The position numbers and the translations under genes are program-made. Of a DNA stretch of 64,000 bases, positions 11,565-24,019 are shown piece by piece; the stretch's first letter is position 1, and every line of letters begins with the position of its first letter. The stretch comes from Pogonophryne albipinna (lineage: Eukaryota > Chordata > Actinopteri > Perciformes > Artedidraconidae). The notes beneath the pieces were generated by a model. It was not told the origin of the DNA. It was given only the letters and a program-made list of their open reading frames with translations, and did no database searches. Location of the stretch: NCBI GenBank assembly GCA_028583405.1, contig JAPTMU010000094.1, positions 234,154 through 298,153 of the forward strand, read 5' to 3'.

Positions 11565-12342
11565 ACATAGCTGCTACAACCCGCTGCTGCAGATACACGC
11601 TTTACAACATCAGGAAGATTCGTCCCCAGCTGACCCAGAAAGCCACGCAGGTTCTGGTCCAGGCTCTCGTCACCTCACGCCTAGACTACTGCAACTCCCT
11701 CCTGGCTGGTCTACCTGCATGTGCCATCCGACCTCTGCAGCTCATCCAGAATGCAGCTGCTCGTCTGGTCTTCAACCTTCACCACACCGCTCCTCCGCTC
11801 CCTCCACTGGCTTCCGGTAACTGCTAGAATCCACTTCAAGACAATGGTACTTGCGTACCATGCTGTGAATGGATCTGGCCCTTCCTACATCCAGGACATG
11901 GTTAAACCGTACACCCCAGCACGTGCACTCCGCTCTGCATCAGCCAAACAGCTCGCTGCACCCGCACTGCGAGGGGGACCCAAGTTCCCATCAGCAAAAA
12001 CACGTGGGTTTGCTATCCTGGCTCCAAGATGGTGGAATGAGCTCCCCATTGACATCAGGACAGCAGAAAGCTTACACACCTTCCGGCGCAGACTGAAAAC
12101 TCATCTTTTTCGACTCCACTTCGAGCAATAGAACTATTAACAAAGCACTTCTATACTAATAAAGGACTGGCTTACCTAAAGCCAGTTGAGTAGCACTTGA
12201 AATGTTTTTGCTCTATGAAGCCTGATGTACTTATATGATTCTGTTTTCTTCAAGGTTGTATTTTGTTGGTCGAACGCACTTATTGTAAGTCGCTTTGGAT
12301 AAAAGCGTCAGCTAAATGCAATGTAATGTAATGTAATGTAAT
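11565..12342 (+). mobile_element. L2-clade LINE, 3' fragment (copy A)
   Basis: This is the C-terminal part of a non-LTR retrotransposon ORF2 plus its 3' tail. The peptide SRLDYCNSLLAGLPACAIRP is in one frame to about 11790, then continues in another frame (HWLPVTARIHFKTMVLAYHA through WWNELPIDIRTAES to a stop at 12129-12131). Compared with the copy at 36.5-38.2 kb, 14 bases are missing at about 11779, which explains the frameshift. The tail holds AAGTCGCTTTGGATAAAAGC followed by ATGTA repeats, typical of L2-type fish elements. It lacks the endonuclease and RT core and is dead. Confidence 0.85.
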
Positions 12343-12385
12343 ACATTGTAACATACAGCGCGAGAAAGGGAGAAGTTCCCGTAAC

Positions 12386-12532
<147 letters not shown>

Positions 12533-12567
12533 GAGTTTTCCATCTTGGATAGATGTTACTGTGAAAG

Positions 12568-12630
12568 TAAGTTGTGATTTGTCAACTGCTTAGAGATGTC
12601 CTGCCCCTTAGCCTTTCACGTACAATGTGT
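12568..12630 (+). repeat. Dispersed fish repeat (CTGATTGGTTAGCTGG family), partial copy 3
   Basis: Only the words TTGTCAACTGCTTAGAGATG, CCTGCCCCTTAGCC and CACGTACAATGTGTTTG remain, in the order found in the other copies. Confidence 0.6.
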
Positions 12631-12856
12631 TTGTGCAGAATAGAGACTTTTTGAGTTTCTGTACGTCTGGTTTGAATTGGGACTGGGGCTTTGCATGGTC
12701 ATTTTGAAGGAAAATTACACAGTTCATTTTGTGAACGAAAATCACTTAAGTTGTCCCACTGAAAATAGTTTCATCAATATCTTCCTGCTCTTGCTCTAGC
12801 TGCCTCTTACAGTCTGAGTTAGTTAGTCTTCTGCAATTAGCTAGCTAACTTTGATC

Positions 12857-12858
<2 letters not shown>

Positions 12859-12939
<81 letters not shown>
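12859..12939. repeat. (TC)n microsatellite
   Basis: About 40 TC units directly upstream of a THAP-like fragment. Confidence 0.97.
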
Positions 12940-12942
<3 letters not shown>

Positions 12943-12953
12943 CCTGACCCATT

Positions 12954-13193
12954 ATGCTTGTTTGTGCTGTCCCTGAGTGCACATCCACCAGTGCAGTTGA
13001 CAGCGTCATTCTTCTACTTTCCAACTGTGGTGGAGAAACAGGTTTTTGCTGAGGTGTGGGGGAGCCTTTAACCAAAACACCTGCATATGCAGCACTCATT
13101 TCCTCCAAGATCATTTCAATAATTCCACCCAGAAAGCTGTGGGTTTGCAAAATGGATATGTAGCAGCTGAAGCTGAACACTCCCTCCATCAAT
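12954..13193 (+). pseudogene. Broken THAP-type zinc-finger fragment
   Basis: An ATG at 12954 opens MLVCAVPECTSTSAVDSVIL, which matches the start of a THAP domain (Met near the N-terminus, then Cys-x-x-x-x-Cys). After a frameshift at about 13015-13025 the sequence continues WRNRFLLRCGGAFNQNTCIC and then STHFLQDHFN, supplying the conserved Trp and the Cys-x-x-His-Phe of the C2CH zinc site. THAP domains occur in transposases (P-element, Kolobok) and their domesticated relatives and bind DNA. The frameshift and lack of a downstream catalytic domain mark this as a dead transposon-derived exon. No TIR was tied to it. Confidence 0.5.
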
Positions 13194-13224
13194 TAAAGCT
13201 TTCCCCTTAACATGTCCTTTATCC

Positions 13225-13885
13225 TTTTGGTTAAAACAACAATATTATTTGGAAATAACAATATAAATACACAAGCAACTATTAAGATGGATGGGATTAA
13301 TATTAAGAGAGTAAATGAACATAAATTCCTTGGGATAACAATAGATGAAAAACTAAACTGGAAACCACACATAAAACATATTCATTACAAGGTTTCAAGA
13401 AGCATCGCATTATTGAACAAGACAAAACAGGTTAGATCAGATTTCCCTCTACATCCTTTACTGTTCGTTGGTTTTACCTTATTTGAGTTACTGTGCAGAG
13501 GTTTGGGCCAGAAATTACAAAACTACAACACACTCACTATTTACTCTCCAAAAAAGGGCAATAAGAACTATTACAAATGTTGTCTATAGGGAACCACTAT
13601 TCTCAGAGTTAAACTTATTAAAATGGTCAGATATAGTTGAATTCCAAATCGCCAAATTAATGTTTAAGGCAAAAAACAATAGGATTAAATAAGTGTAAAC
13701 TTCTTCCCACCCCTTTTCTGATGTGTAATTAAGTAGATTATTTGTTTATATATAATTTAGAATCAGTCATATTTTTGTATTTCAATTTGACACTGCTTAA
13801 TTTTGTTTTGTATAATAATTCTCATGTTACATTTTTGTATTATTGTTTTACACATTTAAAATAAATCCAATCAAAAAGAAAAATC
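13225..13885 (+). mobile_element. Non-LTR retrotransposon fragment (jockey/Rex-like), C-terminal part
   Basis: The frame beginning near 13225 reads EHKFLGITIDEKLNWKPHIK and SRSIALLNKTK, then shifts to VLPYLSYCAEVWARNY and LQKRAIRTITNV up to 13692. This order (FLGVxID ... LPYLSYC.EVWG ... LQKRAIR) is characteristic of the region after the RT catalytic core in jockey/CR1/Rex-like LINEs. The frameshift lies around 13430-13470. The 3' end is an AT-rich tail with an ATAAATCCAATC-like run. No RT core or endonuclease remains. Exact clade is not certain. Confidence 0.7.
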
Positions 13886-13972
13886 AAAACAATCCTGAAT
13901 CTTTAGATTGCTCATGTAAGTTTCTAACCACAAGTAATGCTTAGCTATATGTGATGCTATGCCAGTGGTGGA

Positions 13973-14670
13973 AGAAGTACTCAGATGTTATACTTAGGTA
14001 AAAGTAGCAATACCACATTTTAAAAATACTCTGTTACAACTAGAAGTCCTTCAAAATCGTACTTAAGTGAAAGTAATGGCGTTAAAATAATTTAAGGAGC
14101 ATAATGGCCCAATTTAGGATTATGTTTTTAATAATTCGTTTTCTGCTGCTGGATATCTTGACCGATAATTATATGTCAGGTTGTATTTGTTAGTTGATTC
14201 ATTGAATATTATAATTTAGTTATGTTACATTTTTTATATTCTATTCATTTGGTTTGATGTCTTCCTTTGTCTTCCAGAGAGGGTTGAACTCGGTCATGAA
14301 CTTTTGGATTATTATTTTTTACATTATCATACCTTTTTTTACCTCCTGGTGTTTCTTGAATTGTTATGCTGCATGTGTGCAATAAAGGTTTTAAAGTTTG
14401 ACCTGAATTGAATTCCTTGTTGTAATGTATGATGTGAGCCATGTTGTTAAAGCACTTTGAGCTGCAAATGCTATACAAATACAGCTTAATATCTAATATT
14501 CTGACCTTGTAAAGTAACTAAAGTTGTCAGATACATTTAGAGCAATAACAAGTACAAATCTGCCTTAAGTAGAATTATAAAGTATAGCGAACAATAAAAA
14601 TACCAAGTGCCTCTTACTTGTTCTTAACCACTACACTTGAGTAGATTAACGTCATTAAATACCACCACTG
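13973..14670. mobile_element. hAT-like MITE (CAGTGGTGGAAG family)
   Basis: It begins CAGTGGTGG and ends CCACCACTG, a 9-bp terminal inverted repeat. The flanks TGCTATGC and TGTAATGC agree at 6 of 8 positions, suggesting an aged 8-bp duplication. Both ends hold AAGTACTC/AGTAAAAG-type motifs seen again at 16640-16850. An L2-like tail (GCACTTTGAGCTGCAAATGC, about 14450) lies inside, so the element carries a secondary insertion or capture. Confidence 0.6.
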
Positions 14671-15650
14671 TGTAATGCTGACATATTATTATGAAAGGGA
14701 AGGTGAACTGCAATCAAATCATGATCTGCCATATTTCACAGTCTTGAGAAATATTTACAGACCTTTATGTTCCCACAAATGTGAAAATGCTTACAGCATC
14801 GACACTATGCCGATATAATATTATGCATTTTTAGTATTTCAAGCTTAATTTCCAGTGCCAAGAATCTTGCACCTTGGACATGTACATCACACACTCCAAT
14901 CTAACACTTGTAATGGACGCAGTGCTTCACAAAGAAGCTAATTAAATGGATCCACGGTACACCTCGCTCTCATTTCGATGATATTCTTCACACTCTTTGA
15001 TAATTATGTTTTTCATCTCTCGTTCACATGTAAAGCGCTTCTATACCTCCCTTTCTCACTCATCAATGACCCACCTTGTCCTCAGGAACATTTCTCCTCA
15101 CAGGATTTTCAAACTTATTGTGTTGCAAGCCAATGTTGACTGTCAGCTTTTGTAAACAATAAAAGAAACACGGAACAATATAGGCTGTGTCGCTCATTTT
15201 CCGGTTCTTTGGCCTGGAATTGTAACTGTTTGAAATGCATGCATCACTTCCATAGCTCATAAGCAGCAGGGAACAGCTCTAACAGGCTGTGAGATAACAT
15301 CAGTTATTTTGCAGACAAAAAGCTGAATAAATGCTTTCCCCACTAGAATAAGTACCTGCTGTAAATTCTGCTAATTTTGCCTCGGGAAAGAAAAACCTTG
15401 ATGCTGAAATAAAACTCCACACAAGGCCCAAGGTTCAATTTACTATCGATAAAATGGTGTAAATTACAATGCTACCATCCTACCAACACAACACTGTTTA
15501 CAAAACATCAGACACAAACACTTACAACATGGAACCGGAGACGGCCATAGCATAAAAACCCCAACAAATTAAAGTTTTGCCTTGTTGCTTTGTTCAGTCC
15601 CTTTATCAGTTTGTTTGTGAGATAAGCTGCTACTAAATATTTACTAGCTT
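14671..15650. other. Non-coding DNA, nothing recognised
   Basis: No supported gene, RNA or repeat boundary seen. Confidence 0.3.
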
Positions 15651-15659
15651 CAGTGGTGG

Positions 15660-16632
15660 CAGGCCCGGATTTTTTTTTTTTTATACGTAATATGTATTGT
15701 GAACGCAACGCTGCGCAAATGTGGGTCTGACTCTGCCTCACAGAGGGTGACTGGCTGTCTACATGATGTGGTCTGCCGACATGGCCACTTTCATACAGAT
15801 CATACACTAATGCCCTCGATTGGTCTCTGTGTGTCAGTCAAGCTCGGGAGGGTGTGTATGTGTGTCGCGAGAGAGAGAGAAAGCGTGCACACCGGTTACG
15901 TGTATTGTTGTTGTTAGCATCTGGTGCTAGCTAGCTGCGCTAACGGATATAAGGAGCTGTTTCAACAACAAGGTGGGGGGAGAGTCCTCTGCTGTCAGAC
16001 TAAGAGGTTGATAACTACAGTTCAGGTGAGGTAAAGGACTCTCTGAGTGTTTAGATAGTTAATTTTGTCTAAGTTCTCGGTGGGTCTCAAACGGTTTGGT
16101 CACCATTTATGTAAACACATATTTCCATTTGAAGGGGTAGTGAGATTAGTGAAATATGCATGAATAATACAAATACAATTTTAACTAGGTGAAAAAAGGT
16201 AAGATAAACTTTTAAAACTTGTTGAGAGCTAAAACTTGTCTTTGCTGCTGCCTCAAAGAGGAGAAGGGGGAGAGGGAGACAGGTGAGGCTGATTCAGGAG
16301 CACAGACACACTCACAATTTAAGTCCAACATTTAAAAAAAAATCTTACCGGGGGAGCATGCCCCCGGACCCTCCTATAGGATTTGAGGTCCACCCCCAAT
16401 TAAAATATGTTCACATGAATAGGTTCCTAAATAGATTTGCACATTTTTTTAAATAGTAACCCATGTCCATATGTTTATTTTTGGGTAGTAGATTTAAACT
16501 AGAGGGCTATCATTATGGGCAGCAACGCTGTAAATATTGACAAATAAATCCAGCAAAATGGCACAAAAAACTGGTAGTGGCCTGGCTGGGTGTATAATTC
16601 CCGGCCTGACTTATTGTCCCAGTCCGGCCCTG
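15660..16632. mobile_element. hAT-type transposon, non-autonomous
   Basis: Ends are CAGGCCCGGA and TCCGGCCCTG (9 of 10 complementary). The insertion is flanked by GTGGTGG on both sides (15653-15659 and 16633-16639), a 7-bp perfect or 8-bp near-perfect duplication. There is no transposase frame. It interrupts a fragment of the CAGTGGTGG repeat family, whose continuation runs to about 16850. Confidence 0.65.
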
Positions 16633-16639
16633 GTGGTGG

Positions 16640-16850
16640 CAGTACAAGTAGCATAACCACAGTATATAAATACTGAATACTAAATGTAAGAAGTACAAGT
16701 TCCAAATCTTACTTTTAAAAACATACGAAAGTATTAACATCAAAACATACCTAACGTACCAAAAGTAAACTCGCTCATCCAACAGCACATAAGTTAATTC
16801 ATGATTGTTTGCCTTACAGCTGGTAAACATTGAGATTATTGAAATGATTG
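16640..16850. repeat. Fragment of the CAGTGGTGG/AAGTAC repeat family
   Basis: AGTACAAGTAGCATAACCAC and repeated AAGTA words resemble the interior of the element at 13973-14670 in the same orientation or its relatives. It is the host sequence of the preceding hAT insertion. Confidence 0.4.
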
Positions 16851-16972
16851 TTTAGCTTAATTTATATAATAATGTAAATCTGCAGAGCTTTTTAAATTGT
16901 CAAAAACATGTTGTGGAATAAAAGGACAATATACACCTTCAATGTGGTTAGGTCCTCATAAATTATACTTAA

Positions 16973-18101
16973 CCTGTTGAACCCCATCCCTGTTTTTCAG
17001 GTCTCAGGCTCGAAAATGACATTTCCAGAACAAATGACCATATCTTCCCTTCTAAAAGGGGAAAATTAATAATCTTTTTTCTCAAAGTAATGAAAAACCT
17101 GTGAGTTGGATGTAGAGAAGTCAGAATCAATATAGATGTTTTTTATTTTAAAGAATATTCAGATTGAACATAGTAAAAAACTGTAAATGATAGTGTCCGT
17201 CCAAAAGATATGTTGTACTTATAGTGAAAACTACCCTTGGATGATGGGTTAGTACACTAAAAGCTTTAGGAATCCAAAGTACAACATATAATAAGTACCC
17301 TGTATCAAGATTGATGCAAAACAGAGAGGCTTAGCAAAAACAACTCCACCTCTGGGGTGATTTGGGTGGAAATGGGCGTTTTTGCCGTTTCTCTGGAACC
17401 CATTGGTCGATTTTGATGATTAACATCTCTTTTTAACCGTTAGAGCCAATATAATTGAAGGGGATTTTCCACATACACACCAACGTTACCAAAAAAAAGT
17501 GGGGGCGCATGCAGTTTGACGAAAGTGAAACCTATCTCACGCTCTGAAATCTGAAAACGGAAAAGTAGGTTTATTGCTTATGGATTATCAGAAATCATTT
17601 CAAAGTGACACAGACACGTTGGATTAACCTATGGATTAACCTTCAGCAGCGTTTTTATCGTTTTAATGCCATTGAAGACAACTTTTGATCAGACAACAAC
17701 GAAGGTAAGACATAATGCTGTTTTTGCTACCTAGCGCCACGTGTTATGATGTCTGTTTTTGTTTATTATGTCGCAAGTTCTTATCATAGACTGATGATAT
17801 AGATACCTATCGATTCTGTGTACTCTCACGATGCTAATCGATGGGTTGGATTTGCAGTTACGAAAAGTAATAAGGGTGTTATACCGTGTTTTCTGTACAA
17901 CCGCTGTTAGCATTTTTTCTTTCATGGCTAATTCAGAGGCTCAGCGTTAGCTTTGTGGTTTTTTTTGCAAAAAAAAAAAAAAAAGATCAGTTAGCTGAGT
18001 TTCTTCCCGTTACATGGATATAAAACATTCATAGTTTATTAAATATTAAGAAGCCCGCTCAGACGCTGTTTCCTGCAGATGGGTCGATGGGGTTCAACAG
18101 G
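16973..18101. mobile_element. TTAA-flanked DNA transposon (piggyBac-like), non-autonomous
   Basis: TTAA at 16969-16972 and 18102-18105 flanks perfect 16-bp inverted ends CCTGTTGAACCCCATC. Internal CTCTGGAACCCATTGGTC and TTAACATCTC words resemble the piggyBac-like remnant at 10.6 kb. A splice-donor-like AAG|GTAAGA at about 17704 follows a GAA/ACA-rich non-coding stretch, which may be a leader exon of the parent element. No transposase frame is present. Confidence 0.75.
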
Positions 18102-18214
18102 TTAAAGTATGTAAAATGTCCTAATTTTAGTGGCAAAAAACAACTAGATATATATATATATATGTTTTATTTGCTTACTTTCATTAACCCAAATGTTTCA
18201 TCGACTGCCAAACC

Positions 18215-18480
18215 TCAAGAAACCTCTTTTCACCCTCTGTCTGAAACCATGCAGCACAGTCTGCTCTGATTGGTTAGCTGGCCGGCTCTGTTGTGATTGG
18301 TCAACCAATAGCCCCAATAGCCCCTTAGCCTATCACGTACAATGTGTTGGAGCGCTAGCCAATAAAAAGCGTGAGTGTTACTTAGTGATGTCACTTTAGT
18401 AAACAGAGGAGTCCAATGGAGGCGTTTCAGGCAACACCCTCTGGAGGAAACATTTCGATTTTAGCCTTTTTTTTTTTACG
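18215..18480 (+). repeat. Dispersed fish repeat (CTGATTGGTTAGCTGG family), copy 4
   Basis: It shares TCTGCTCTGATTGGTTAGC, GGCTCTGTTGTGATTGGTC and CAATGTGTTGGAGCGCTAGC with the copy at 7360. It extends further 3', through GGAGTCCAATGGAGG to an AT-rich end. Confidence 0.75.
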
Positions 18481-19260
18481 CAAAATAACCTAATAGGGCT
18501 CTTAATATCCAGGTAAATGTCTGATTAATTCTGGCTTTATTTGGAGACATTGTCTTGAAGCACAGATTTTCCACATGCAACTGCTTTTGTTGATGTGTTT
18601 TACCGGTTTTATTCCCTTCATCTGTTTCTTTTGGAGAGGAATACCTCTACTGATAGTTTGTCTCCTTGTAAAATCCTTCTGAACGTCTGGATATACTGAG
18701 AGAAACTAGCTGAGCAAACATTAAGGGGCAACTCGGCTCGCAGCCCCTTCAGAGCTGCATAGGAGAAATGTTTTAACATGAAACAGCTTTATTCAGTTTT
18801 GTCCAACTGTTATTATCATGTGGAGGAGAAATCTGTGGACTCCCCCAAACCCCAGAGTCTAAGTCTTTTGAGTTAGACGTAATCTAAAAGTCTCTTTAGT
18901 AGAACAACATCCAGCTCTGGGTAATTTATGCAACAATTCTGTGTGGAAAAGGTGATTTTGTGCTAACAACATCTCAGGGGAGGCTAGTACAGTGTTTAAC
19001 AAGGTGTTTTCATTTTTATTTTTTCACTATACGGATGCAAATAAAACCCGTTGGTAAATCAACGCCTCTGCGTGTTTTTTCCCACTAGAAGCTCTCAGAG
19101 CGCCTGTGCTTTGGGAGGGACTGATGACCAGAGGCTGGATGATGTGTTATTGAAATCTGCAGCACCGCAAATATTTAAGTAAAGCGATCATAAGGGATAA
19201 GACTTTTTGGACAAATAACCAATGCAAAGATTGTTCTAAAGCTGCCATTCTTCTCCTTTA
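18481..19260. other. Non-coding DNA, nothing recognised
   Basis: No gene or repeat boundary supported. Confidence 0.3.
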
Positions 19261-19267
19261 ATCTGAG

Positions 19268-19365
19268 TCTTTCTTCAGAATCAGAATCAGAATACCTTTA
19301 TTAGTCCCAGAGGGGAAATTTGCATCGCTACAGCAGGACAGAGCCACAGACAGCTTAATGTTACA
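19268..19365 (-). repeat. 3' end of a LINE or SINE-like element
   Basis: On the minus strand the sequence reads AATTTCCCCTCTGGGACTAA, then TAAAGGTATTCTGATTCTGA repeats, a common fish retroelement tail with a TTCTGA repeat terminus. The family name is uncertain. Confidence 0.55.
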
Positions 19366-20130
19366 TATGTTAAAAAAAAGTACTAAGTAATGATATAATA
19401 AAAAATATAATAAAAACATAAAAGTAAAAAAAAAATACTTTTCAAAATACAAATCCTATAACAGTTACATGTTTGCACAGATGGAGTTCATGATTATGAT
19501 GGAATAAAAGGAAGTCAATTGGTTTAAACTCAATTTCACCTGTATTATAGTTAGATGAAAGCAACAGCAAGTTGCAATGTTTCAGGGCAGCGTTCAAGGG
19601 GTCATGTTTCACTCAACTAACAAAACATTCTGATTATCCTGCAGATCACTTCCTCAATTAAAAGAAATAAATGTGCATTTTTACAATCCAATTTTCATTT
19701 TACATTATTGGGTTCCCCTCCCTTTCCAACACTCAAAATACATCCTCTGATTGCCTGTTGGAAAAGAGAAACTCATATTCATACTGTATGACCTTTTCAC
19801 TGTCATTTTCTCCAGCAGATGGAGGAGGCAGGTGGACGCAGCTGCTGGAATCATTCTGGGCCACGAGGCTCCCATCCAGCATTGTAATATATTGCAAGCA
19901 TACTCTCATTTTGAGGGAGATTTGTCATAATACAGAGTCGGCCAGATGCGTTCCCAGGGTTGTAGAAGCTTCTCCTCACCCACTGGGTCACCCTGTCAAA
20001 CACGGAGACATATACTCTTTGTCATACTTGGGCTCCCACCATCTTACATTACAGAGAGGGAGGGAATGGAAAGACCTTGCCTGAAAATCACAAACCTGAA
20101 CTAGTCGGAGCTACAGATTAAGCCTGTGCA

Positions 20131-20280
<150 letters not shown>

Positions 20281-20344
20281 TGAGTGTATAAGTGTCTGTA
20301 GTCCTACACTCTGGGTAGGAGGACACAGGAGAAAAAACAAACAC

Positions 20345-21160
20345 ATAATGAATCAGGGTATGTATTCACTCAAAGTATATTATTTTTAACAAAGAGAGCC
20401 CTGAAGGGTCCTTGTTGCTCTTATATAAGAATTTCTACTTAACTCTGCTGCTGAAAAGAAATGGTATTGTAGGATGGAGAAAGCTGCTAAGCTAAGAGCT
20501 ATATTTATATAATATGTTCGATAATAGTGGCTACAGAAGTAGGAGTTGCACATATTAGATAATTACATAGCTTGTTAGCTACATTTATTAATTTGCAATG
20601 TCGCTGCAAAAAAGACGGATGGACATCATTGGATTTGTGTGTTGATAACAAATATATGGACATGTGTCCTTTGCAGGAATGCCACAAACTTAAAAATAGG
20701 CTATATTCTTTGTTTTATTTGGCAATTATATAATAGAAAGTAAAGAAAACGGTTGAACTGTCGAAATAACATTTAGGATATTACTTGCATTGCAAAGCAT
20801 TTTGTTTGTAGTGGACAAGTTATGAAGGGTTATCACATTTGCATTTTGACTTTGACTTTAGGCTATTGCTCTGTCCAGTCCAGCATCATTTATGTCAAAG
20901 TTACACATGAGGGTTTTTTCTCACTATTAAATAAAAAGGTACCATTATTCTGTTGTCAGATTGAAGCAATTGTTAATTACATTGGGTTGATTGAGCAGTC
21001 TGTAGTGATTTGCAAACGATAATGAAGATAACTAATTAGCTAGCTAGCTAACAGCTCCCATTGTCATTGTCGATGAGTGCTGACCAATCTTTTGCTATTT
21101 CAGACAACGTTTCCCAGTCGAAATTCAAGAGCCAGTGTTCACATTTTTCAACATGGCACT
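20345..21160. other. Non-coding DNA, nothing recognised
   Basis: No supported gene or transposon boundary seen. Confidence 0.3.
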
Positions 21161-21172
21161 CAGTAAGGGTAG

Positions 21173-21376
21173 CAGGGGCGAACTGGGACTACAAATCAGC
21201 CCGGGACTCTCGACCGGCCCACTTCGGTACCGCAAGTAAATACCACTAGTAAATTGTCGACGACGACGACGGGGTGCTAGTGACTTATCCGACCGGCCCA
21301 CATCATCCGACCGGCCCACTTCAGTACCGGCCCATCGGGATTCGTCCCGAACGTCCCGATGGCCAGTCCGCCCCAG
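21173..21376. mobile_element. hAT MITE (CAGGGGCGAACTGG family), copy 1
   Basis: A 204-bp element with ends CAGGGGCGAACTGG and CCAGTCCGCCCCAG, flanked by a perfect 8-bp duplication AAGGGTAG at 21165-21172 and 21377-21384. The interior holds repeated CGACCGGCCCACTTC words. A related copy is at 40173-40340. Confidence 0.85.
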
Positions 21377-21389
21377 AAGGGTAGTATGC

Positions 21390-23690
21390 AAAGGCAAATT
21401 CACTCACTACATCTACCATTTTAAAATTAATTTGAGGACATTTTGACTTGTCACAGTTGCAAAGCACAAATATAAAATATGAAATGAATGATGTTTTTTC
21501 AGCTTGATGCTAACTGACTGTCTCACTCACTGGAACACAGGAATAGCAGAGTGTGACAAAGCTTCATAATTACTGCGCCAGCCGCGGACTTTTCAAGAAA
21601 TTCTCGAATAGGTTTTAGAGTTGAAATGCTCTGTGAGTTTCAAGTTGGATAGTTTAGAGACTTTTCTTAACCTAGACATTTAGAAGCTTCTTTCAGTCTG
21701 AGGATGTTTTGTAACCTCAGCCCCTGAGCTGTTTGTTTTAAAAAGAGACCTTGATTATCCCTCTGAAAAGAAACAACACGGCCTTGAAATGAACCGATGT
21801 ATTCTCTCTGTACTGTAGTCACTGAGGCAGGTGGCTTGAATTGTATTCTGGTTTATTTAGGGATTCTCTTTTGTTTCTCTGATGAGCTTGTCTCCGTGTT
21901 ATTGTTGATCGTTGATGCAACAATACAAGCCCTTTCTCTTTGATTCTGACTGACTGACTAAACCTGATGTTTACCACTGTCTTCATACATATTTCAAAGG
22001 TTTTCTATCAACATTTATTTTTGCACAACAGATCTACAATAAAAAACCTTTGAGTAACATGATGTTACGTTTTCATGCTAGAAATGTGGGGTCACTATTA
22101 GTGTTTCTAAAAAAAAATATGGCATCCACAATTGAGAAACTGGTGAGGTTATAGCACAGCAATATTTAATTCTGCAAAAAAACAAACTTTGCACAAAAGC
22201 TTAAGGTTAAAACTAACTTTTTGTAATTCTTGTCTCTTCTCTTTTGTTTATTTAGCCTCCAAATAATCATTAACATGTGCTTAAAGGCAAAGAAAACCCT
22301 GAAGTACATTTACAATTGATGACTTACACACTTTCCAAACGATTTCCATCCATTATCAGTGGCCACAAGCCAAGTATATTCTAATATATAACCCCAGTGT
22401 AGCTGAGCTGGGACTATTTGAACTTGATTATCTGTAGGTGAGTTGTGCAGGAGGAAAATCCCAAGACTGTCAAAACTCAAGGAACAACAACATCTGCCCA
22501 GAGCTAAAACCTACAATTTACAGTTTTTAAAAACCGTATTAATATTTCTTGACAGTTTAAGTGTTTCATGCTACGACTTATACAGAAAAGACTATTCTTG
22601 TGCATTGTATACAACTGCGTACACAGACCAAGAGATAACAAGACACAAATCACCTTTACTGTTAGTCCTGGAAGTTTTATTCTGTTTCAGGCTCACAGGG
22701 GTACTTTTTAAAGATTTTCCTCTTCCGCAAAATAAAGTATAACCACTTTTTCCCCTTCACAACTTAAGTAACAACTGAAAAACACAAGGACTCCAGACTC
22801 TTAAAAAACAACAAGCAGAGAACATTGGTATCTTAAGAGCATGACAGTGTGTTTGCTTACTGTGGCTGTAAAGGTTAGGTTCCCTTGGACCTCATAATGG
22901 TAATTATGAAAATATAACAGCAGCGTGCTCTAAAGCCCACTTGCTGATGGTAACTTTTCCGATGGCATCAAGACTTTGTAGAGGAACGCAGTGTCCTATA
23001 ATTTACATCACTTTCACAGTCTTCTATTATAGTGTGTATAATAAAATACTTTTTTCAGCGACATTGCTGACTTTTCATTATCATTTTCTCTGTCTCTGCT
23101 TGAGGACAGGAAAGAGGTCAGTGTGAGTGCACTCAGCCGGTGGCAGGGCTACCTAAGCTCCACATTGAAGCTAATTCTCAGCGCAGCCCTCCACCATCAA
23201 AGCGCTCTGTTGTGGATTTAATTGAGAGCGGCTAAGCTCCCAACTGGGGATTCTATACGAAGGCCGGCTGACACCAGCAAATCATACCATCTTGTCATAA
23301 CTGAAGCCTTGTTTTTGCTGAGACAAAAAAAACGAGTTTATGGTTACAATTACATTAATCACCATGATAATGATTCCCTTCTGAACATCTCATATAGTGA
23401 GCTGTGCTGCTGCAACCCACACGGGCGTTGTCTTATTTTGAAATGGGAACATTCTTTATCCCCAAATTAGCTTTTTCAGAAATAATGTTGTTGTTGTTTT
23501 TGTCTTGTGGAAAAAGAAATCTGATGCATATGATCACATAAATTAAAACTTCCAAAGAAATGTGGAGTTTCAGCTGTGCCATATTTGAAGTGGTATAATT
23601 GGCCCACACAGTTAACACAGTTAGAGTTATTTTGACTTAGATAAAATATCTTTACCAAGATGTCTAGGTAATTAAGACAACTTTTAGAAA
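21390..23690. other. Unique non-coding DNA
   Basis: No transposon ends, RNA genes or convincing exons were seen in 2.3 kb. The open frame 22443-22742 lacks motifs and splice context. Confidence 0.35.
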
Positions 23691-23696
23691 AAACTT

Positions 23697-23850
23697 AAAG
23701 AGGACATACTATGCTCATTTTCAGGTTCATCTTTGTATTTAGTGTCATCACTGTTACATGCTTTCATGCTCTTAATGTTCAAAAAGGTCTTTATTTTTCT
23801 CATACTGCCTGTGCTGCAGCACTTTTGTCACCCTCTGTCTGAAACCACGT
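23697..23850 (+). repeat. Dispersed fish repeat (CTGATTGGTTAGCTGG family), 5' part, copy 5
   Basis: It begins AAAGAGGACATACTATGCTC and carries AATGTTCAAAAAGGTCTTTA and CACCCTCTGTCTGAAACCA, then stops before the ATTGG block. It gives the 5' end that the other copies lack. Confidence 0.7.
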
Positions 23851-24019
23851 GCATATAGAGAAAACAATGCAGTGTGCAATGAAATTGTAAGTGTACAGAA
23901 GGTCAGGTGGTTTCTAGGCTAATGGGGAACAGGTGAAACTAAGACAGACAATCAGCAGAACAAGCAATACAATGCACAAGGGCAGGAAGTAGAAACAGAC
24001 ATGACACTGCAGGGATAGG

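Noticed and set aside
11489..12380. Possible long target duplication around L2 copy A (CACGAGAAAGTGAGAG vs CGCGAGAAAGGGAGAA)
   Set aside because: Only partly similar, and the first copy is about 75 bases from the L2 edge.
12845..13192. Minus-strand 115-codon frame ending in Arg-Glu repeats
   Set aside because: It is the complement of the THAP remnant plus the TC tract.
15699..15917. Plus-strand frame inside the hAT 15660-16632
   Set aside because: No transposase motif and no homology to hAT proteins by eye.
19671..20084. 137-codon plus-strand frame
   Set aside because: No motif, no splice context, ends next to a microsatellite; ordinary chance frame.
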